From contig JAUNDC010000021.1 of NCBI GenBank assembly GCA_030526355.1, forward strand, positions 1-49,138: a DNA stretch of 49,138 bases. Direction: 5' to 3'. This document shows, piece by piece, positions 1 to 8,055 of the stretch (position 1 is the first letter of the stretch; each line of letters starts with the position of its first letter). The notes below the pieces were generated by a model. That model searched no databases, had not been told where the DNA came from, and saw only the letters and a list, made by a program, of their open reading frames with translations. A program made the position numbers and the translations under genes. The stretch comes from Bacillota bacterium. Its GTDB lineage: Bacteria > Bacillota > Clostridia > Peptostreptococcales > Anaerovoracaceae.

Positions 1-122
1 CAACCGATTCCCATTTTAAAGTTCCTTTGTATACCTTTGTATGCGTCTGTACGACGTTAATCTATATAAAAAAGGAAACCCGCAAAGCATTGCAATTGCT
101 TGATTTCCTTGAAATTTCAATG

Positions 123-147
123 AAAAAGAGACCTTGTTCAGGTCTCT
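123..147 (-). terminator. Rho-independent terminator of tRNA-Ser
   Basis: Read on the minus strand, a 7-bp stem (AGAGACC/GGTCTCT, arms 127-133 and 141-147) with a 7-nt loop is followed directly by a run of T. It lies 6 bp past the CCA end of the tRNA, so it most likely ends that transcript. Confidence 0.85.
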
Positions 148-153
148 TCGTTA

Positions 154-241
154 TGGCGGAGGACACGGGACTCGAACCCGCGGGGCTGTTACACCTTACT
201 CGCTTTCCAGGCGAGCTCCTTAGCCACTCGGTCAATCCTCC
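154..241 (-). tRNA. tRNA-Ser (anticodon GGA)
   Basis: The minus strand folds as an 88-nt tRNA. The acceptor stem GGAGGA pairs with TCCTCC, the anticodon arm is CTCGC-CTGGAAA-GCGAG with anticodon GGA (reads UCC/UCU serine codons), and the T arm carries GGTTCGAGTCC. The variable region is longer than in class I tRNAs, as expected for serine. The 3' CCA is encoded in the DNA (TGG at 154-156). No other tRNA adjoins it, and it has its own terminator, so it is probably a single-gene transcript. Confidence 0.93.
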
Positions 242-496
242 ATCAATTAATCAACAATTTAATAACACGCCTTATTTCAGGCACTTTTATAATATATCAA
301 AATTCCCGTATAGATGCAAGCAATATTTGAATCGGTTCATAGGTTGTTCTGTTTTTTTCGTTCACAGATAGCTGTGCTGCTGGAAGTGCCATTGCTGTCT
401 ATGAAATTAAATTATTATGTGCTTGATGTGCAATTGCTTCTGGTTTATCGAAATATGTTACGGTAGATGTGTTTGTGTTGTTGGTTTTTATAAGGT

Positions 497-521
497 AGAT
501 ATACCCCCATGGGGAATATCT
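497..521. promoter_or_regulatory. GC-box palindrome resembling a CsoR-family operator
   Basis: Two 11-nt arms, AGATATACCCC and GGGGAATATCT, pair with one mismatch around the spacer CAT. The TATACCCC-N3-GGGG layout resembles operators described for copper- or formaldehyde-sensing CsoR/FrmR repressors. A second copy of TATACCCC, facing GGGG, lies at 667-680. No copper gene is nearby, so the assignment is only by resemblance. Confidence 0.25.
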
Positions 522-740
522 GCAGTGTTGCACAGTGAAAATGTGTAACACTCAATAAAATGCGAAAAAAATTGCACATTTAAAGCCGCAGAAAGGTCGA
601 TTTGCTGTAAATAATTGCAAATATATGCTGTTAATCCAACATATTTCCATTATTAAGGCGGTCTATGGGGCATATACCCCCTCTTAAAAGGGAACTTTTA
701 AAAATAATGTGCAATTTTTATTCTCATACAGTTCTTTTTG

Positions 741-890
741 CACATATTCCGTGTTCAACAGCAAACCCGCAAGCTACAAAGCAAATTTTGCACATATTCC
801 GCGTTCAGCAGCAAACACGTAAACCCCTAAGCAAATTCCGCACATATTCCGTGTTCAACAGCAAACACGTAAACCCCGAAGTAAATTCCA
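741..890. repeat. Three tandem 50-bp repeats
   Basis: Units at 741-790, 791-840 and 841-890 each begin CACATATTCCG and share a GTTCARCAGCAAAC core; units 2 and 3 are closest. The period of exactly 50 bp is not a multiple of three, so a repeated peptide is not maintained, which argues for a non-coding DNA or RNA element. Confidence 0.85.
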
Positions 891-937
891 CCGGAACTTT
901 CACTATGGAATTTACTTTGGGAATTTACGGAATTTAC
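879..937. repeat. 12-bp inverted repeat with GGAATTTAC copies
   Basis: AAGTAAATTCCA (879-890) pairs perfectly with TGGAATTTACTT (906-917) across a 15-nt loop. GGAATTTAC occurs directly three times (907, 920, 929). The element lies just upstream of the diguanylate cyclase frame and could be a protein-binding site or an RNA hairpin in its leader. No T-run follows it, so it is unlikely to be a terminator. Confidence 0.6.
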
Positions 938-1017
938 ATAGTAACCATAGCAATTGCGGCATTCGCAGTTTTTTGTTGTTTTTAACTGATATTCTGTGTA
1001 CAATAACAATATGGTTT

Positions 1018-2166
1018 ATGAACCGGACGGGATTGAAAGAAACCAAGAGAAGAAAGGTACTTGCACAGAAAATGTTGAATTTGTACACAGCAGTAGTTAT
1101 AGTGACAGCACTGCTTCTTGTTATTACGATAGCAGATGTTACAACTAATCGGATAGTATCGACAGATACCAGAGTCAAGGCAGTAGCAGCGTGCATATTG
1201 ATACTGGGTGCAGCGATAGGGGAGTGGGTAGGAGTAATTACGGATGGAGCATCGTCCTCATTGATTATGCTGCATAAAATAAGTAAGATTGCAGAATTTT
1301 GTATCGCACCGGCCATTGGAATATCATGCGCTATGGCATATGGCATAGTAAAAAGGTCGCGGCTGGCAGTTACATGTATTATAATACATGCGATTTTTCA
1401 GTGTATAGCAGCATGCTTTGAATGGGTGTTCAGTATAGACAGTGGCAATATATACCATAGAGAGGAACTGTATTTCATTTATGTGGCAGCATTTGTGATT
1501 TCGTCAGGCTATGGTTTTTTCTGTGTCATTATGACTGGGAAAGAATTTCAGACAGGCCTCGACAGCGTAGTTGTGCTGACGATTCTGATGATAGTAATAG
1601 GTGTAGGCATTCAGTTTATTTTTGCAGATATAAGAATAGATTACTTGTGCATAGCGATAGGAAACATGGTGCTTTTCAGCAGATATTACAAAATGGTGCT
1701 GCAGCTGGATGCAGTTACAAGGCTGTTGAACAGAAGGTGCTATGAAGCAGCAGTCGGAAATATAAGTCACAGAGCTGTGGTGATGTATTTTGATATAAAC
1801 CGATTCAAGAATGTAAATGATACATACGGGCATTATATCGGCGATGTGTGCCTTAGAAATATTGCGGACATAATCAGAGATGTATATGGAAAGGCAGGAA
1901 CCTGCTATCGGGTTGGCGGTGATGAATTCTGCGTCATTATGAAGACCAACCAGAACAATTCAGAGGCATACATTGAAACTTTAAATAATCAGTTTTATGA
2001 TGCTGTTAAAGAGCTTCAGAATGAGGACAGACGAATGCCGGATGTTGCACTGGGATATGCATATTACAATCCTGACACGACTCATATACAAGATACCATA
2101 GAAGAAGCTGACCATATGCTGTACAGCAACAAGGAGAGTTCAGCAAATAATTCCGCAGATGTATAG
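1018..2166 (+). CDS. Multi-spanning membrane diguanylate cyclase (GGDEF)
   Basis: Predicted to make the second messenger cyclic di-GMP from GTP at the inner face of the membrane. About seven hydrophobic helices fill the first 220 residues, followed by a GGDEF domain with the intact RVGGDEF active-site loop (GGDEF at about residues 300-304) and the FDINRFKNVNDTYGH metal/GTP-binding segment upstream. The inhibitory RxxD site that normally precedes the loop is absent (glycines at both key positions), so product inhibition is probably missing. The start is uncertain: the frame is open from a TTG at 973, ATG 1018 is used here, and ATG 1072 is possible; none has a good ribosome site. No EAL or sensor domain is fused. 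Confidence 0.85.
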   Translation: MNRTGLKETKRRKVLAQKMLNLYTAVVIVTALLLVITIADVTTNRIVSTDTRVKAVAACILILGAAIGEWVGVITDGASSSLIMLHKISKIAEFCIAPAIGISCAMAYGIVKRSRLAVTCIIIHAIFQCIAACFEWVFSIDSGNIYHREELYFIYVAAFVISSGYGFFCVIMTGKEFQTGLDSVVVLTILMIVIGVGIQFIFADIRIDYLCIAIGNMVLFSRYYKMVLQLDAVTRLLNRRCYEAAVGNISHRAVVMYFDINRFKNVNDTYGHYIGDVCLRNIADIIRDVYGKAGTCYRVGGDEFCVIMKTNQNNSEAYIETLNNQFYDAVKELQNEDRRMPDVALGYAYYNPDTTHIQDTIEEADHMLYSNKESSANNSADV

Positions 2167-2212
2167 AACAATAGCGTAAGGTGAAATGACAGACCTGCTA
2201 TGGAGGTGAAAT

Positions 2213-2620
2213 ATGCAAGGCTACAATTGCATTATGATATACGATGAAAAAAAGAACAGACTGTTGTTCTGCAAACGTATAAGCGATCCCTACAAAGGTA
2301 TGTTCAACCTTGTCGGAGGCAAGATTGATGACGGAGAAAACCATCTTGATGCAGCCTATAGGGAGCTTAAAGAGGAAACAGGAATAACAGATAAGGACGT
2401 TATGCTTTCGCATATGATGGATTTTGTATACTATAATCAGCAATGTTATGTGGAAATATATGCAGGCGTGTTAAACAAAACTGTAAAACTTATTCCCGAA
2501 AAACATCCACTGCACTGGCTTTCCATTAACGAGGATTTTTTTGATTTGGAAAAATTCGCCGGTGAGGGGAATATAGGGCATATGGTGCAGCAGGTTGATA
2601 TATATGGTATGGGTGAATGA
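2213..2620 (+). CDS. Nudix hydrolase (MutT-like)
   Basis: A 135-residue Nudix protein. The Nudix box is complete (residues about 41-63: GGKIDDGEN, then REL.EETGI), giving the Glu residues that bind the metal for hydrolysis of a nucleoside diphosphate linked to another moiety. Family members close to MutT clean 8-oxo-dGTP from the pool, but substrate cannot be read from sequence. A strong ribosome site (GGAGGTGAAAT) supports the ATG. The stop overlaps the upstream extension of the next gene, so co-transcription with the fluoride channel is likely. Confidence 0.88.
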   Translation: MQGYNCIMIYDEKKNRLLFCKRISDPYKGMFNLVGGKIDDGENHLDAAYRELKEETGITDKDVMLSHMMDFVYYNQQCYVEIYAGVLNKTVKLIPEKHPLHWLSINEDFFDLEKFAGEGNIGHMVQQVDIYGMGE

Positions 2621-2643
2621 TCCGGTTTTTTAAGGAGACTGAA

Positions 2644-3024
2644 ATGTTGTATAATTGTTTGGCCGTAGGGGCAGGGGGCTTTATAGGCTCCGTTTTAAGA
2701 TATCTTGTAAGTCTGATACCATTTCTCAACAGAAGCGATATTCCGATGCAGACTCTGGCGGTAAATCTTATAGGTGCAGTGCTTATAGGAATGCTTGTCA
2801 GATCATCAGATTCCTGTGAATGGCTCAGTGGACATACGATGCTGCTGCTTAAGGTAGGGGTCTGTGGAGGATTCACGACATTTTCCACATTTTCACTGGA
2901 GTCGCTGGGGCTTATAGAAAGCGGCAGATGGTCAGCCTTTGCAGTTTACGCTGCGGCAAGTCTGGTGCTGTGTATTGCCGGCGTGTTTCTGGGAAAATGC
3001 ATAGCCGGAGCAATACATGGATGA
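2644..3024 (+). CDS. crcB: Fluoride ion channel CrcB/Fluc
   Basis: A small (126-residue) four-helix membrane protein of the Fluc/CrcB family, which forms dual-topology dimers that let toxic fluoride leave the cell. The hallmark GGFTTFSTFS segment is present at about residues 79-88, as are the N-terminal GGFIGSVLRY and the VNLIGAVLIG segments. The frame is open from 2617, but ATG 2644 follows AAGGAG at a good distance and begins at the usual family N-terminus. Many bacteria carry two copies or a fluoride riboswitch; neither is visible here. Confidence 0.92.
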   Translation: MLYNCLAVGAGGFIGSVLRYLVSLIPFLNRSDIPMQTLAVNLIGAVLIGMLVRSSDSCEWLSGHTMLLLKVGVCGGFTTFSTFSLESLGLIESGRWSAFAVYAAASLVLCIAGVFLGKCIAGAIHG

Positions 3025-3042
3025 AGGGAATATATTAAGCCT

Positions 3043-3534
3043 ATGAAAAAGGAAACGTACGTTAAAATGATGAAATCAGTGAGTGGTTCTCCGCTGATAT
3101 ATAATCTGATAGTATGGGTTGACAGGATACTGACAAGAACGGTGTATCTGGCGTATCCGTTGTTTCTCATTGTGCTTTTTATTCAAAAGGACACCGGGCT
3201 GATCAGGGCAGTGCTGGTTCCGGGAATATCATTCATAATCGTGAGCGTGTTCAGGAAAATGTACGATGCGCCAAGACCGTATGTTGTCTTTGATACACCG
3301 TCTGTTATAAAAAAAGAAACGCTGGGGAAATCATTCCCCAGCAGACATATCTTTTCTATATTCATTATAGCCTCGACAGTATTCAGATTTTTTCCGACAG
3401 CAGGCGTTCTGCTGGGAACTGCAGGAGTTGTGATGGCAGCTTCCAGAGTTCTGGGAGGAGTACATTTTCCCAAAGACGTTATTGCAGGTGCAGTTGTCGG
3501 AATAATTTTTTCGGTTATCGGATTCGCCGTTTAA
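3043..3534 (+). CDS. PAP2-family membrane phosphatase
   Basis: A 163-residue integral membrane acid phosphatase of the type that acts on phosphatidic acid or undecaprenyl pyrophosphate. All three catalytic motifs are visible: RKMYDAPRP (motif 1, with Arg replacing the usual first Lys), PSRH (motif 2, catalytic His) and SRVLGGVHFPKD (motif 3, nucleophilic His and Asp). Hydrophobic helices surround them. A role in recycling the cell-wall lipid carrier is plausible but the substrate is not determined. It follows crcB by 18 bp and ends 10 bp from a convergent gene. Confidence 0.88.
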   Translation: MKKETYVKMMKSVSGSPLIYNLIVWVDRILTRTVYLAYPLFLIVLFIQKDTGLIRAVLVPGISFIIVSVFRKMYDAPRPYVVFDTPSVIKKETLGKSFPSRHIFSIFIIASTVFRFFPTAGVLLGTAGVVMAASRVLGGVHFPKDVIAGAVVGIIFSVIGFAV

Positions 3535-3544
3535 AATCCAGAGT

Positions 3545-4327
3545 TTAAAATCTGAAGCACTTTCCGCAAACATCAGGTGATGGAGTATATGCATTTATTG
3601 TTTTGCAGTGCTCCTGGCATTTTGCTCTGTCAATACCGTCTTTTGTGATGGCGCATCCAGGACATGCAGCTATCATTTCATCACTGCATACTACATTTTT
3701 TCCTTCCTTGAAGTAGCTGTTGCTGATAAGCTGCTGATATACAGCTTCCAGCTGTTCGTTATCAAGAACCTCGAAATCATCTGCATACATGCCATCCGTT
3801 ATGATACCTCCAACGCGGCCTAAACGACCGTCAGGGGTGCGGAAGCAGCCAGCAGGGCCTATCTCACCCATACCTGCCGCATATGCAGCCAGCTTGTGAG
3901 ACCAGCCCTCATTGAATCTTTTTTCATCCCATTCAGTAGGGGAGTTCATCAGTGAGGTAAGGCGGCCTACATCTTCGAAAACCTGACGGATATTAGCGTT
4001 TATTCTCATTGACAGCCACATTGTGTCATAAAACGCTTTAGTCCATTTTTCACCCTTTTCTCTGGAATCGAAATTCTCTTTTACAGTATCCTCACTGTAA
4101 GGAAGAAAATACAGGACGATAGTGTATCCGGCCTTCAGTATTTTTTTAGGATGCTCGCTCATACCTCTGGTAAAAAACATATCAAAAACAGGATTCCTTA
4201 CATCGGCATAACCGATAACAGGTTCCCCTATTTCTGTTGTGAAATCTTCCTTCGCTTTGTACTCGGCAATCGTGTTGTTTACCGCTTCTATAACATTTCG
4301 TTTTACGTCAGGTCCAAGTCCAAACAT
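3545..4327 (-). CDS. Epoxyqueuosine reductase (QueG)-like iron-sulfur protein
   Basis: A 260-residue protein with three C-terminal cysteine pairs (ACPGC, KCQEHC, VCGKC) that look like ligands for one or two 4Fe-4S clusters, and an N-terminal part resembling proteins related to epoxyqueuosine reductase, including the GWSHKLAAYAAGMGEIG segment. It is shorter than true QueG and lacks the canonical double ferredoxin CxxCxxCxxxCP spacing, so it probably belongs to the uncharacterised QueG-like set common in Clostridia rather than making queuosine. It is transcribed alone after the antiporter, with a weak ribosome site. Confidence 0.65.
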   Translation of the reverse strand: MFGLGPDVKRNVIEAVNNTIAEYKAKEDFTTEIGEPVIGYADVRNPVFDMFFTRGMSEHPKKILKAGYTIVLYFLPYSEDTVKENFDSREKGEKWTKAFYDTMWLSMRINANIRQVFEDVGRLTSLMNSPTEWDEKRFNEGWSHKLAAYAAGMGEIGPAGCFRTPDGRLGRVGGIITDGMYADDFEVLDNEQLEAVYQQLISNSYFKEGKNVVCSDEMIAACPGCAITKDGIDRAKCQEHCKTINAYTPSPDVCGKCFRF

Positions 4328-4362
4328 ATATTCACCAGCTTTCTTAAGTTTAATGTAAAATA

Positions 4363-4384
4363 TTGAAACGGCAGAGCCGCTTTA
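4363..4384 (-). terminator. Possible terminator after the NhaC antiporter
   Basis: On the minus strand, AAAGCGGC-TCT-GCCGTTT, overlapping the antiporter stop codon, folds into a short strong stem followed by a T-rich but interrupted tail. It is a modest candidate. Confidence 0.4.
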
Positions 4385-5659
4385 ATCGCGTTCCCCCTTC
4401 TGAGGTCTGAAAAAGATAAACAGCAGAACACAAATGAGCATCAGGAACGGGTAGTAAAGTGAAGGTATGATCTCAATAGGGGATATACCTACCAGTGCAG
4501 CAGCGGTAAGCAGCTGTGCGCCATAAGGGATTATTCCCTGACCTACTGAAGCAAAAATATCAAGTATTGATGCTGCCCTTTTCCTGTTTACTCCGAATTT
4601 TTCCGCTATTTCACGTGCAACAGGTCCGGCCATTACAATAGCAACTGTATTGTTGGCAGTACACAGATCTACCAGCAGTACAAGTATACCGATGCCGAGC
4701 TCTGCGCCGCGTTTGCCTTTAACGGTTTTTTCGATAGTATCGATAATAAGTGATATACCGCCGTTTTCCTTGATGAGCGAAACCATGCAAGCCACAATAA
4801 TCGAGATGATTGAAATCTCAAACATGCTTGTCATCCCTTCGCCGATTATGCCGAAGGATTCCATGAATGTGAATGAACCATTGTAGATTCCTACGATCAT
4901 CGACAAAATGATACCGATAAAGAGAACCAGGAAAACATTAAGTCCGATAAGAGCACCTATCAGTACAACTAGATAAGGGATAACCTCAATGAAGTTGTAG
5001 CTGCCGACCTCTGTTGATGCTGTCAGACTGCTTGTGCGCAGAAGGAAAACAATTATCGTGATAACAGCGGCTGGGAGTACGATGAAGAAATTCTGTTTGA
5101 ATTTATCTCTCATTTCACAGCCCTGAGTTCTGACAGCAGCGATGGTTGTATCGGAGATAATCGAAAGGTTGTCTCCGAACATAGCCCCGCAGACTGTCGC
5201 ACCTACGCAGATGGCAACAGGAAATCCTGTCTGGGTGGCAACTCCCAGTGCAATTGGAGCCAGTGCTGTTACAGTGCCGACAGAAGTACCCATTGACAGA
5301 GAAATAAAGCAGCCGATTACAAACATACCGACAACCATGAGGTTGGCAGGTATAACGGAAAGCCCCAGATTAACCGTGCTCTCCACACCACCGGCAGCAG
5401 ATACTATGCCTGAGAAAGCTCCGGCTACCAGGAAGATAAGTACCATGGTAATGATATTGACATCACCTGTGCCTCTGGCTACGATTTTGAGCTTTTCATC
5501 AAACGGGACGCTGCGGTTCTGCAGGAATGCGATGAACAGAGCGATGATAAAAGCTACGTAAGCAGGCATACTGTAAAAGTCGTTGCTTATGATTCCCGCA
5601 CCTGCGAAAAACACAAGAAAAACGAAGAAAGGCAGCAGTGCCCAGATTCTGTGTTTCAT
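4382..5659 (-). CDS. NhaC-family Na+/H+ antiporter
   Basis: A 425-residue polytopic membrane protein with about eleven hydrophobic helices. The central segment with SMGTSVGTVTALAPIALG and GAMFGDNLSIISDT is typical of the NhaC/ion-transporter superfamily, which exchanges sodium (or small organic substrates such as malate/lactate) for protons. The start ATG follows GAGGAGA. The 2-hydroxyacid dehydrogenase gene lies 101 bp upstream on the same strand, so the pair may be co-expressed; if so, the antiporter could handle an organic acid rather than only sodium, which is a guess. Confidence 0.85.
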   Translation of the reverse strand: MKHRIWALLPFFVFLVFFAGAGIISNDFYSMPAYVAFIIALFIAFLQNRSVPFDEKLKIVARGTGDVNIITMVLIFLVAGAFSGIVSAAGGVESTVNLGLSVIPANLMVVGMFVIGCFISLSMGTSVGTVTALAPIALGVATQTGFPVAICVGATVCGAMFGDNLSIISDTTIAAVRTQGCEMRDKFKQNFFIVLPAAVITIIVFLLRTSSLTASTEVGSYNFIEVIPYLVVLIGALIGLNVFLVLFIGIILSMIVGIYNGSFTFMESFGIIGEGMTSMFEISIISIIVACMVSLIKENGGISLIIDTIEKTVKGKRGAELGIGILVLLVDLCTANNTVAIVMAGPVAREIAEKFGVNRKRAASILDIFASVGQGIIPYGAQLLTAAALVGISPIEIIPSLYYPFLMLICVLLFIFFRPQKGERD

Positions 5660-5760
5660 TTAAAATCTCCTCCTCAAAATAAAAACAAAGTATAAATAAC
5701 TTATCCCATATATGTTGTATGTAAATTATAATGAGATCAAAATATATCTGGTTCTAAAAC

Positions 5761-6678
5761 TCAGCAGTCGACCCTGTTAAGCATTCTGCCGTCAAGCCAC
5801 GCCTGAAGGTTTTCTGCCAGCTTGTCAATGACTACCTGGCGCATTTCCTTAGGTGCCCAGGCTATATGCGGTGTTATTATGCAGTTGTCCAGACCGACGA
5901 GAGGGCAGTTTTCGGATGCCGGCTCATCAGCCAGAACGTCAAGAGCTGCTCCACTGATAAAACCAGCTTTAAGTGCATCTGCGAGAGCTCTTTCATCAAC
6001 GAGCCTGCCACGAGCTGTATTAATCAGGACAGCACCGGGTTTCATATTTACGAGGAACTCGGTATTTACCATTTTTTCATTCTCTGTTGTCAGAGGGCAG
6101 TGAAGTGATACAAAATCAGACTTCATTGCCGCTTCAGGATCTTCACTGAAAATATTTACAACCATACCCAGAGCACGTGCTATTTCAGCAACTTTTTTAC
6201 CAATGGCACCGTAGCCGATGATACCGAGAGATTTACCGGCAAGCAACACTATAGGCTTTTTCCAGTAGCAGAAATAGTCGCTTTCGGCCCATTGACCGTT
6301 TTGTACAGACTGGTTATGAAGACCTACATTATTAGTGAGCTCCAGCATCAGAGCAATAGTATGCTGTGCTACTGCATCGGTTGAATACGCAGGAATGTTG
6401 GTTACTGCAATTCCCAGATCAGCAGCGGCTCTGACGTCAATATTGTTATAGCCTGTTGCAGTACAGCCAATATACTTCAGATTCGGGCACTTTTCCATGA
6501 AATCCCTTGTTATAGGACATTTGCTTGTCATGAGGATTTCACTGTTTCCGATACGTGACAGAGCCTTGTCCATTGGTGTGGCATCAAAAACTGTAAGCTT
6601 GCTGCACATGTTTTCGAGCTTTTCCCAGCTAAGATCTCCGGGATTTATCGTATATCCATCAAAAATAACTATATCCAT
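5761..6678 (-). CDS. D-isomer-specific 2-hydroxyacid dehydrogenase
   Basis: A 305-residue NAD(P)-dependent enzyme that interconverts a 2-keto acid and its D-2-hydroxy acid, similar to glycerate/hydroxypyruvate reductases. It has the Rossmann GxGxxG segment (LGIIGYGAIGKK), the substrate-binding Arg in INTARGRLVDE, the catalytic Glu in DVLADEP and the His in ITPHIAWA. The start has an excellent GAGGAGG site. It is shorter than SerA elsewhere in this window and has no ACT domain, so it is not the serine enzyme. Exact substrate unknown. Confidence 0.88.
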   Translation of the reverse strand: MDIVIFDGYTINPGDLSWEKLENMCSKLTVFDATPMDKALSRIGNSEILMTSKCPITRDFMEKCPNLKYIGCTATGYNNIDVRAAADLGIAVTNIPAYSTDAVAQHTIALMLELTNNVGLHNQSVQNGQWAESDYFCYWKKPIVLLAGKSLGIIGYGAIGKKVAEIARALGMVVNIFSEDPEAAMKSDFVSLHCPLTTENEKMVNTEFLVNMKPGAVLINTARGRLVDERALADALKAGFISGAALDVLADEPASENCPLVGLDNCIITPHIAWAPKEMRQVVIDKLAENLQAWLDGRMLNRVDC

Positions 6679-6748
6679 AATACCTCCTCAGGTTCTCACC
6701 TGTATTTTTTATGGCTGAGCCATAAAGAATATTTTACACTATTAGTCA

Positions 6749-6777
6749 TAGAAAGTCCATATTATGTATGTTATAAT
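6749..6777 (+). promoter_or_regulatory. Candidate promoter for mntP
   Basis: A perfect TATAAT (6772-6777) lies 17 nt after a weak -35 box TAGAAA (6749-6754), 67 bp before mntP. The leader does not look like the manganese riboswitch often found upstream of mntP. Confidence 0.4.
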
Positions 6778-6844
6778 TAATGTCGGCTAACTAAGTAACC
6801 ATCGGAAGGTGGATATTGCTGATTGACAATGAAAGGCGATATAA

Positions 6845-7396
6845 ATGACAGTATTTGATATTTTGCTTATCAGTGTGGGGCTTGCCATGGATGCAGCCGC
6901 GGTTTCCATGACAAATGGTATGGTTTACAGGAATCTCAGAAAGAGAACGTATGCGGCAATGCCGATTTTCTTCGGTCTGTTTCAGGCTGTTATGCCGGTG
7001 CTTGGGTTTTATGCCGGAGGGATTTTCGCATCCATAATCACAAGGTTTTCCGGTATAGTAATATTCATAATACTGGGGATAATCGGCGGCAAAATGATAA
7101 AAGAAGGAATCGATGATCTTAAGGAACATGAAACCTGTGCAGATAAACTGATGACCCTTAAGGTGCTCCTGTTTCAGTCGGTAGCTACGAGTATAGATGC
7201 GTTCGCAGTAGGCATAGGATTCAGTGCGGCAGGAATCGGCATATGGACTCCGGCAGCGATAATAGGAATTGTAACAGCGGTCATCGTGGTGGCGGCGATT
7301 CTCATCGGAAGGAAATTCGGGGATATGCTGGGCTGCAGAGCCGAAATACTGGGAGGCGTTATTCTGGTGATTATAGGAATAAAGGCACTTATCTGA
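6845..7396 (+). CDS. mntP: Manganese efflux pump MntP
   Basis: A 183-residue membrane protein made of two inverted three-helix repeats of the DUF204 type. Each repeat carries the acidic motif expected at the transport site (GLAMDAAAVS near the N-terminus and TSIDAFAVG in the second half). Family members export Mn2+ and protect against manganese overload. It heads a run of close same-strand genes (rdgB 30 bp on, then yihY and feoB), so metal export and ferrous iron import may be transcribed together. Confidence 0.93.
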   Translation: MTVFDILLISVGLAMDAAAVSMTNGMVYRNLRKRTYAAMPIFFGLFQAVMPVLGFYAGGIFASIITRFSGIVIFIILGIIGGKMIKEGIDDLKEHETCADKLMTLKVLLFQSVATSIDAFAVGIGFSAAGIGIWTPAAIIGIVTAVIVVAAILIGRKFGDMLGCRAEILGGVILVIIGIKALI

Positions 7397-7426
7397 CAGA
7401 GATTTTACAGGAAAGGAGATAAACCT

Positions 7427-8029
7427 ATGGATACAATAATAGTAGCTGCAACGCAGAATAAGCATAAAATAAAAGAGATAGAAGCAATTACCGGAGACTT
7501 CGGTCTTAATATAATTTCCCGCGGAGAAGCAGATATCCCTGATGTGGAAATAATCGAAGACGGAAACACATTTGAAGAAAACTCATACAAAAAAGCTTAC
7601 GAAATAATGAAGCTTTGCGGTAAAATAACAATAGCGGACGATTCTGGCCTTGAGGTTGACTGCCTGGATGGTGCTCCGGGCGTTTATTCAGCCAGATTCG
7701 CAGGGGTTGACGGAGATGATGAAGCAAATAACAGGAAGCTGATTGACCTGTTAAAGGATATTCCTTATGAAAAACGTACAGCAAGATTCGTTTCTGTCAT
7801 TACAATGGTTTTCCCTGATGGAGACAGTATTGTGGCAAGAGGTGAGGTTGAAGGACATATAGTTCTGCAGCCGCAGGGAAACAACGGATTCGGGTATGAT
7901 CCGCTCTTTGTTCCTGAAGGATGCGACAAAACCTTCGGGCAGATAGAGCCGGAGATAAAAAACAGCATGAGCCATCGCGCAAATGCCCTCAAAGCACTCA
8001 GGAAAAAACTTGAGGAACGAGGCTTTTAG
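7427..8029 (+). CDS. rdgB: XTP/dITP diphosphatase (RdgB/HAM1)
   Basis: A 200-residue house-cleaning pyrophosphatase that hydrolyses non-canonical purine nucleotides (XTP, dITP, ITP) to monophosphates so they are not incorporated into nucleic acid. Family signatures are present: ATQNKHKIKEI at the N-terminus, the ADDSGLEVD catalytic segment, GAPGVYSARFAG, and GFGYDPLFVP with the C-terminal SHRANALKAL. Length is normal. Ribosome site AAAGGAGAT precedes the ATG. Confidence 0.95.
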   Translation: MDTIIVAATQNKHKIKEIEAITGDFGLNIISRGEADIPDVEIIEDGNTFEENSYKKAYEIMKLCGKITIADDSGLEVDCLDGAPGVYSARFAGVDGDDEANNRKLIDLLKDIPYEKRTARFVSVITMVFPDGDSIVARGEVEGHIVLQPQGNNGFGYDPLFVPEGCDKTFGQIEPEIKNSMSHRANALKALRKKLEERGF

Positions 8030-8055
8030 GGGTTTTATTTAAGGGGAGTCGGTAT

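Larger units (their letters stand above)
242..972. other. Long non-coding region
   Basis: About 730 bp separates the tRNA from the diguanylate cyclase gene. I see no convincing coding frame: the short frames lack ribosome sites and recognisable protein character. It holds a CsoR-like palindrome (497-521), a second TATACCCC/GGGG element (667-680), three 50-bp tandem repeats (741-890) and an inverted repeat with further GGAATTTAC copies (879-937), each listed separately. Confidence 0.6.

Noticed and set aside
27..371. Open frame of 114 codons over the tRNA
   Set aside because: It runs antisense through a clear tRNA-Ser and its terminator, and has no ribosome site or protein-like character.
665..985. 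Open frame of 106 codons through the 50-bp repeats
   Set aside because: The repeat period is not a multiple of three, so the repeated peptide changes frame. No ribosome site; it overlaps the next gene.
912..1346. Minus-strand open frame of 144 codons
   Set aside because: It lies antisense to the N-terminal membrane part of the diguanylate cyclase and has no family features.
2167..2643. Fluoride riboswitch upstream of crcB
   Set aside because: crcB follows the Nudix gene directly, and no conserved fluoride-aptamer core is visible.
6679..6844. Manganese (yybP-ykoY) riboswitch upstream of mntP
   Set aside because: The leader after the candidate promoter is short and lacks the conserved loops of that riboswitch.
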